Positions 59,901-64,000 of a stretch of DNA of 64,000 nucleotides are shown piece after piece (within the stretch, counting starts at the first letter, position 1; each line of letters opens with the position of its first letter). The position numbers and the translations under genes were made by a program. Below the pieces are notes generated by a model. That model worked only from the letters and a program-made list of their open reading frames with translations, was not told the origin of the DNA and did not search any database. Where the stretch lies: the NCBI GenBank assembly GCA_030431975.1, contig JAUIHP010000001.1, forward strand, positions 267,597 through 331,596. Direction: 5' to 3'. Source of the stretch: a bacterium (GTDB lineage: Bacteria; Eisenbacteria; RBG-16-71-46; CAIMUX01).

Positions 59901-60191
59901 CAGACAAAGCAGATCCTCGATCGGCTCAAGCGCCTGTGCATCGGGCGCGACATCCCGGACGCGAGCGCCTGCGAGCGCTTCGATCAGGAGACGGACCGCG
60001 GTAAGGACATGCGCAAGCCACAGCAGCTCCTCGCGACAGCCGTCGCCTCCGTCGTCGGCAAGACCGAGGAGCGTGCTGTTGCGAGCCTCTTCACGCCCGG
60101 CGGTACGCACGCCATGCGCGGAGAGTTCGCTGGGAACGAAGACTTCGAGGTGGCCGCCTTCTTCGTCGTGCTTCCTGGAGATACCGAGTGA
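56997..60191 (+). CDS. PLD-like/SNF2-type DEAD-box helicase of a type III R-M island
   Basis: 1064 residues. The N-terminal ~150 residues resemble a phospholipase D-like module (LVTPSWSLFAFAELKDEL, later VVLGSFAFSTQGLG), without a clear HKD motif. The SF2 core starts near 225: Q-motif-like YKFQRDGVVGAID, Walker A DSVGLGKTFEA (253-262), VVIDESHNFRN (Walker B 343-346), LMLSATPVNN, then helicase C with VIVFTAFADTAQYL, DLLIATDCISEGQNLQDCDWLINYD and QRFGRIDRLGS. The C-terminus is helical. Its stop overlaps the DUF4391 GTG by four bases. It should translocate on DNA; a role in restriction is inferred from context. Confidence 0.88.
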   Translation: MRVLHNTGTDRVLDLIRPLLLENSGLDLVTPSWSLFAFAELKDELVGLRARIVFPADGTGLDLLGNAADRAARNRLQNRWLAAECARWLRERAELRSANGPVPQGTAVIRDSNGGPAQVVLGSFAFSTQGLGVTPGNPLSLIQASESSEESTVLSGWFDSLWSTLPESSSEASPVLDALDAISSQRAPHQIYALVLQHLFGSRGDELDEERVVKSATGIRRTVVWQKLYKFQRDGVVGAIDKLNRFGGCIIADSVGLGKTFEALAIIKYHELRNDRVLVLCPKRLRDNWTLYAANDRRNILAADRFNYDVLNHTDLSRDGGLSGDIDLAHVNWGNYDLVVIDESHNFRNKKAPKQGTETRYDRLMRRIIREGVKTRVLMLSATPVNNRLADLRNQIAFATEGDDTALEDAGVASIAATTRLAQKQFNRWLEVPDEKRTPGRLVEMLGFDYFTLLDTLTIARSRRHIEKYYGTDETGKFPERLRPINIKADVDSSGAFPAVRDINQEIRRLRLASYAPLRYVLPHRQAAYDQKYSTQVRGGEGFFRQVDREESLIHLMRVNVLKRMESAVPSFALTVERQLRDVQATIERIDEQQVELEEIDISDVDLDDPAFESLLVGRKVKVLLGDVDLVRWKQDLVEDRNRLATLLAAARAVGPNKDAKLEALRTVISGKCSSPINPGNCKVIVFTAFADTAQYLYDQLAPWAQSEIGIETALVTGSGRNRSTLPRLRKDLASILTAFSPRAKERPEDLECEGDLDLLIATDCISEGQNLQDCDWLINYDIHWNPVRIIQRFGRIDRLGSPNERIQLVNFWPNMELEEYLDLEQRVSGRMVLLDISATGEENLIEKQSGDPMNDLEYRRKQLLKLQDAVIDLEDLSTGVSIADLTLTDFRIDLAEFQREHGDALDAVPLGACGITTSRDADIEPGVIFCLRAEGPAAARAAEPGYSLAPHYLVHVGEDGTVLLPYPQTKQILDRLKRLCIGRDIPDASACERFDQETDRGKDMRKPQQLLATAVASVVGKTEERAVASLFTPGGTHAMRGEFAGNEDFEVAAFFVVLPGDTE

Positions 60192-60946
60192 ACGCGGCCG
60201 AGTTCATCGACGCGCTCTCCCTGCCCGAGAGCTCCCGGGTCGACCAGAGAGTGCCGAAGAAGACGCTCGCGGAACACGCGGCCGGGAAAGCAGCCTCGCG
60301 GCGGCAGATCCAGGACGGCATCGAGGCGATGCGCTGGGTCGCGGCTCTCAAGCCGTCCAACTGCGGTGTGCCCGCCTACGAGGACGCGACTCGGGAGTAT
60401 CTCGAGATCGCCGTCCTGGACGTGCAGCTTCGCCCGACGGCGAAAGCGACACAGCTCCTTCCGTTGATCCACCGCACGATCCCCTACCCCACCTTCCTGG
60501 TGGTGTCCCAGGAGGGCTCGGTGTCGCTGTCCCTGGCCCACAAGCGATGGTCCCAGGCAGAGAAGGGCCAAGTGGTCGTCGACGGCGAGATCGTGGTGCT
60601 TCCGCTCAACACAGAGGCGTCTGACGACGCCCGAGGCCCCTTCCTCGAGGCCATCGCCCTGGTCAAACAGCCCCGCGCCACGTTATACGACCTCTATCAG
60701 GGCTGGCTCGACACGGCTCTCTCGATGCAGGCGGCCGCAATGCTCGGTGGCTTCCGCCTACCGCGCAGCCGCGAGCACGCGGCGGAACGCGCCGACGCAC
60801 TTCGCGAGTGCGAACGCTTGGAGTCCGAGATGGCTTCTATTCGCGCGGCGGCAGCACGCGAGAAGCAGCTTCCGCGGCGCGTCGAGCTCAACCTTCAACT
60901 GCAACGCCTGGCAGACGCGCACACCGCAGCTCGGGCACGACTGTGA
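60188..60946 (+). CDS. DUF4391 protein of the type III R-M island
   Basis: 252 residues from a GTG at 60188 (GTGA overlap with the helicase). The DUF4391 pattern includes SRVDQRVPKKTLAEHA, DGIEAMRWVAALKPSNCGVPAY, YLEIAVLDVQLRPTAKATQLLPLIHRTIPYPTFLVV and SLAHKRWSQ. The C-terminal ~60 residues form a coiled coil (RERADALRECERLESEMASIRAAAAREKQ in outline). It regularly lies between an SNF2-type helicase and Mod in type III R-M gene clusters. It may be an adaptor between helicase and methyltransferase. Confidence 0.85.
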   Translation: MNAAEFIDALSLPESSRVDQRVPKKTLAEHAAGKAASRRQIQDGIEAMRWVAALKPSNCGVPAYEDATREYLEIAVLDVQLRPTAKATQLLPLIHRTIPYPTFLVVSQEGSVSLSLAHKRWSQAEKGQVVVDGEIVVLPLNTEASDDARGPFLEAIALVKQPRATLYDLYQGWLDTALSMQAAAMLGGFRLPRSREHAAERADALRECERLESEMASIRAAAAREKQLPRRVELNLQLQRLADAHTAARARL

Positions 60947-60966
60947 ACACGAACGAGGATGCCAGC

Positions 60967-61650
60967 ATGAAGAAGCTCACCCCTGACGACCCTGAGACGC
61001 ATTCGGCGGACGTCGTTGCCGACAACGTCGAACGCCTGCGTGAGCTCTTCCCTGAAGCGTTCACGGAGGGGCGCCTCGACTTCGAGGTCCTCAAGCAGCT
61101 CCTCAGCGGCGTACTCGAGGAGCGCGATGAGAAGTACGGCCTCAACTGGCATGGCAAGCGGCGCGCGCGACAGCTCGCGCTCACCCCGAGCACGGGGACG
61201 CTTCGGCCCTGCCCTGAAGAGAGCGTTGACTGGGACACGACGAAGAACCTGATGATCGAGGGTGACAACCTCGAGGTCCTGAAACTCCTCCAGAAGAGCT
61301 ACACAGGCAAGGTGAAGCTCATCTACATCGACCCTCCGTACAACACGGGCAAGGACTTCGTCTACCCCGACGACTTCCGGGACAACGTTCAGAACTACCT
61401 GAGGATTACGGGGCAGGTTGACGGGGAGAGCGGCAGGGTCTCCTCCAACACCGAAGCATCAGGCCGGTTTCACACCGATTGGCTCAACATGATGTACCCA
61501 CGGCTGCGTCTAGCTCGCAGCCTCCTTCGGGACGATGGACTGCTGATGATGAGCTTGGACGGCACTGAGGTTGCAAACGCGCGCCTGCTCTGTGATGAAC
61601 TATTCGGCCAAGAGGGGTTCGTTCTCGATCTTATCTTGGAGGAAGCGTGA
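60967..61650 (+). CDS. mod: Type III R-M methyltransferase Mod, N-terminal part (frameshifted)
   Basis: The ATG at 60967 has GAGGA seven bases upstream; a GTG at 60943 overlapping the DUF4391 stop is an alternative. The 227 residues read KKLTPDDPETHSADVV, then a SAM methyltransferase beginning with IEGDNLEVLKLLQ, motif IV DPPYNTGKDF (122-131) and EVANARLLCDELFGQEGFVLDLI. The expected continuation WRKRDGAPND is in the +1 frame; a single extra base near 61637 (in CTTGG) causes a stop at 61648-61650. Motif I is in the next frame. If real, the shift leaves Mod inactive; a sequencing error or phase-variable slip is also possible. Confidence 0.85.
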   Translation: MKKLTPDDPETHSADVVADNVERLRELFPEAFTEGRLDFEVLKQLLSGVLEERDEKYGLNWHGKRRARQLALTPSTGTLRPCPEESVDWDTTKNLMIEGDNLEVLKLLQKSYTGKVKLIYIDPPYNTGKDFVYPDDFRDNVQNYLRITGQVDGESGRVSSNTEASGRFHTDWLNMMYPRLRLARSLLRDDGLLMMSLDGTEVANARLLCDELFGQEGFVLDLILEEA

Positions 61651-62917
61651 CGGCGCTCCGAACGACCGCACGATCGGGTCTATTCACGACAGCATTCTTG
61701 TCTACGGAAAGTCCCTCGCTCCCGGCTCCTTGCGTACCATCGGTGAAGAGTCCCTCAATCTCATGCCAAGGACCGAGAAGGCCAATCAACAATATCAGGT
61801 CTTTGACGAGCCCGATGGACCGGATCCACGGGGGCCGTTCCGGAAGATCGATACCACCGCCAACGCCAAGGGGGGCAGGGATGTCCCGTCTCTGCACTTC
61901 GGGATTACTAACCCACACACCGGTGAGGTGGTGTATCCAAGAGATGGCACGTGTTGGCGACACTCAGAAGTGGAGATGTCCCGGCTTCAAGAGGATGGGC
62001 GTCTGTACTGGGGAGTGAAGGGAACAGGCCGCACACCGATGCGCAAGCTGTTCCTCAACGAAGCAAAGGATGGGATGGCAACCCCTTCCATACTCCCGGG
62101 GATGCCGCTGAACCAGCATGCCGCAAGAGAGCTCGAGGTTCACTTTGGCAAGAAGTCTGTGTTCGAGACCCCCAAGCCCGTAGGCCTCCTCGAGCTTCTG
62201 GTGAGCATTGGCAGTAGCCCTGGCGATATTGTTGTGGACTTCTTTGCCGGTTCCGGGACAACGGGCGAGGCTGTGTACCGCCTCAACGTCAATGCAGGAG
62301 AAGACAGGCGCTATATCCTGGTTCAGTTGCCTGAGCCGCTGGGTCAGGACAATGGCTCCTCACGTGCGGCCGTCGAGACCTGTCAACAGCGAGGCCTCCC
62401 ATTGGTTCTTTCCGCACTCACCCAGGAGCGCCTTCGACTTGCCGGAAAGAGCCTTCATGAGTCTTCCCCGATGTTTCACGGCGACCTCGGATTCCGCGCG
62501 TTCAAACTCGACCACTCGAACATCCGTGCCTGGGACCCCTCACCCGAAGATCTCGAGGCGGCTCTCTTCGACGGCGTCGAGCACCTCCGAGAAGGGCGGT
62601 CCGAGCAGGACGTTCTCTACGAACTCCTCCTGAAGCTCGGGCTCGACCTGTGCGCTCCAATCGAGGACCGCACGATCGCTGGCAAGACCGTGCACTCGAT
62701 CGGCGCGGGCACTTTGTTCGTCTGCCTGCCGAAGAAGGTCACTGCCGACGAAGTCGAGGAACTCGCACTCGGCATCGCCGGTTGGCGCGAGGAATTGAAG
62801 ACAGCGGGTGAGACCACCGTGGTCTTCCGGGACAGCGCCTTCGCCGACGACGTCGCCAAGACGAACGCCTCGGCCATCCTCGAGCAACACGGCATCGAGA
62901 ACGTGCGGAGCCTGTAG
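61571..62917 (+). CDS. mod: Type III R-M methyltransferase Mod, C-terminal part (frameshifted)
   Basis: The frame is open from 61571, but the homologous part starts near 61638 with WRKRDGAPNDRTIGSIHDSILVYGKS. It holds the target recognition region and motif I (VVDFFAGSGTTGEAVYRLN), in the order IV-TRD-I of beta-class, EcoP15I-type Mod enzymes. The C-terminal ~200 residues are helical (RAWDPSPEDLEAALFDGVEHL). Joined with the preceding ORF by removal of one base, the product would be ~649 residues, the normal Mod size. The stop is three bases before the Res ATG. Confidence 0.87.
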   Translation: MQTRACSVMNYSAKRGSFSILSWRKRDGAPNDRTIGSIHDSILVYGKSLAPGSLRTIGEESLNLMPRTEKANQQYQVFDEPDGPDPRGPFRKIDTTANAKGGRDVPSLHFGITNPHTGEVVYPRDGTCWRHSEVEMSRLQEDGRLYWGVKGTGRTPMRKLFLNEAKDGMATPSILPGMPLNQHAARELEVHFGKKSVFETPKPVGLLELLVSIGSSPGDIVVDFFAGSGTTGEAVYRLNVNAGEDRRYILVQLPEPLGQDNGSSRAAVETCQQRGLPLVLSALTQERLRLAGKSLHESSPMFHGDLGFRAFKLDHSNIRAWDPSPEDLEAALFDGVEHLREGRSEQDVLYELLLKLGLDLCAPIEDRTIAGKTVHSIGAGTLFVCLPKKVTADEVEELALGIAGWREELKTAGETTVVFRDSAFADDVAKTNASAILEQHGIENVRSL

Positions 62918-62920
62918 CCC

Positions 62921-64000
62921 ATGGCCATGAAGCTCCACTTCGAGCCCAACCTCGATTACCAGCTCCAGGCCATCGAAGCCGTCTGTGACCTCTTCCGCGG
63001 CCAGGAGACCTGCCGCACCGAGTTCACCGTCACCCGTGTCCCAGAGGAAGGGAAGCCCTTCCTCCCGGGGATGGACACGGATCTCGGTCTCGGCAACCGC
63101 CTGTCCCTTCTCGACGACGAGATCCTTGCGAATCTCAACGACGTGCAGCTCCGCAACGGGCTCGCACAATCCGGAACCCTCACCTCCGGTGACTTCACCG
63201 TCGAGATGGAGACCGGCACGGGCAAGACGTACGTCTACCTGCGGACGGTCTTCGAGCTCCACAAGCGCTTCGGCTTCACCAAGTTCGTGATCGTCGTCCC
63301 CTCCGTTGCCATCAAGGAGGGCGTCTACAAGGCCCTCCAGATGACCGAGGACCACTTCAAGGGCCTCTACGCAGGCACCCCCTTCGACTACTTCCTGTAC
63401 GACTCGGCGAAGCTCGGCCAGGTGCGCAACTTCGCCACCAGCTCGCAGATCCAGGTCATGGTCGTGACCGTTGGCGCCATCAACAAGAAGGACGTCAACA
63501 ACCTCTACAAGGACAGCGAGAAGACCGGCGGCGAGCGGCCCATCGACCTGATCAAGGCAACCAAACCGATCCTGATCGTCGACGAGCCTCAGTCCGTCGA
63601 CGGCGGACTCAAGGGCAAAGGGCGGGAGGCGCTGGAGGCCATGGACCCGCTCTGCACCCTGCGCTACTCGGCAACCCACGTCGAGAAGCACCACATGGTC
63701 TACCGATTGGACGCGGTGGACGCCTACGAGCGCAAGCTCGTGAAGCAGATTGAGGTCGCTGCGGCCACCATCGAGGACGCCCACAACAAGCCCTACGTGC
63801 GGTTCATCTCGGCGAGCAACCGCCGCGGCGGCATCTCCGCCAAGGTCGAGCTCGACGTCGAGGTCAAGGCCGGAGTTCGTCGCCAGGAGGTCACCGTGCA
63901 GGACGGCGACGACCTCGAACAGACGACCAAGCGCGCCGTCTACGCTGACTGCCGCATCGGGGAGATCCGCGTGCCCAAGGGCGCCGAGTCCCTCGAGCTC
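62921..64000 (+). CDS. res: Type III restriction subunit Res (3' partial)
   Basis: 360 residues from the ATG at 62921; the frame is open to the window end. The start reads KLHFEPNLDYQLQAIEAVCDLF. The SF2 helicase Walker A is ETGTGKT (97-103) and motif II is DEPQ in ILIVDEPQSVDGG (about 214-217), the form typical of type III Res proteins. SATH (RYSATHVEK) follows. The C-terminal endonuclease domain lies beyond the window. Res with Mod cleaves DNA away from asymmetric sites after ATP-dependent diffusion. Confidence 0.93.
   Translation, partial: MAMKLHFEPNLDYQLQAIEAVCDLFRGQETCRTEFTVTRVPEEGKPFLPGMDTDLGLGNRLSLLDDEILANLNDVQLRNGLAQSGTLTSGDFTVEMETGTGKTYVYLRTVFELHKRFGFTKFVIVVPSVAIKEGVYKALQMTEDHFKGLYAGTPFDYFLYDSAKLGQVRNFATSSQIQVMVVTVGAINKKDVNNLYKDSEKTGGERPIDLIKATKPILIVDEPQSVDGGLKGKGREALEAMDPLCTLRYSATHVEKHHMVYRLDAVDAYERKLVKQIEVAAATIEDAHNKPYVRFISASNRRGGISAKVELDVEVKAGVRRQEVTVQDGDDLEQTTKRAVYADCRIGEIRVPKGAESLEL

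Noticed and set aside
58662..60110. 482-codon minus-strand frame antisense to the helicase
   Set aside because: It mirrors the well-supported helicase frame and shows Leu/Val/Glu-rich composition typical of antisense reading.
62540..63784. 414-codon minus-strand frame antisense to Mod and Res
   Set aside because: It overlaps two strongly supported genes of the R-M system and has no recognisable motif.

Overview
The window is 64 kb of GC-rich, gene-dense bacterial chromosome with about 60 protein genes and no rRNA, tRNA or CRISPR array that I can support. It looks like a Gram-negative member of an FCB-type or related candidate phylum (Eisenbacteria/Krumholzibacteria-like). The evidence is FlgD-like Ig modules at the C-termini of secreted beta-rich proteins, FG-GAP and fibronectin type III surface lipoproteins, an outer-membrane beta-barrel protein, a sigma factor beside a Ser/Thr kinase, and many GTG/TTG starts with 1-4 bp gene overlaps. 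The phylum is inference; the Gram-negative envelope is well supported.

Layout. 1-5.7 kb: end of a secreted Ig/FlgD-like protein, a DUF6263-like lipoprotein, an exported RidA-like protein and an OmpR-type two-component system. 5.8-13.1 kb: topA, a Nudix hydrolase, and a sigma factor followed by a membrane Ser/Thr kinase carrying an FGE-sulfatase-like domain and a small unknown protein. 13.1-20.7 kb: a TPR protein and a beta-barrel protein (minus strand), then a plus-strand run of HAD hydrolase, THUMP RNA methyltransferase, Yip1-like protein, spermidine-synthase-like protein and PHP-domain protein. 20.8-25 kb: ECF sigma factor, zinc-finger anti-sigma factor and a TM2-like membrane protein in one operon, then gnd. 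25-33 kb: DUF1722 protein, lipase maturation factor-like protein coupled to a crotonase, MOSC protein, GNAT, a large FG-GAP protein, SDR and YjbQ.

32.9-38 kb: an overlapping ABC importer operon (double ATPase, two permeases) with a DUF3798 binding lipoprotein. 38-43.8 kb: TPR lipoprotein-like protein, DUF427, exported SNase-like nuclease, pnp behind a terminator-like leader, DUF2058. 44-47.5 kb: MbnP-like protein, moaA-moaD-moaE, a decayed toxin-antitoxin pair, and an apparently intact BrnT/HTH toxin-antitoxin pair with a clear promoter and operator. 47.5-55.6 kb: two Fn3 lipoproteins, methyltransferase, coiled-coil protein, D-glucuronyl C5-epimerase-like membrane protein, Fpg/Nei-like glycosylase, squalene/phytoene synthase, Maf and isochorismatase-like hydrolase.

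55.6-64 kb is an accessory defence-like island. Two unknown genes of lower GC are followed by a PLD-like/SNF2-type helicase, a DUF4391 protein, a type III restriction-modification Mod gene split by a one-base frameshift, and the Res gene running off the end. The tight overlaps suggest that the helicase, DUF4391, Mod and Res act together.

Two genome-level oddities stand out. Short imperfect tandem repeats (12-40 bp units) recur at gene borders. One such 13-bp array between convergent genes is interrupted by a 38-bp piece that matches, at 39 of 40 bases, an inverted segment inside the RNA methyltransferase gene about 3.9 kb away.
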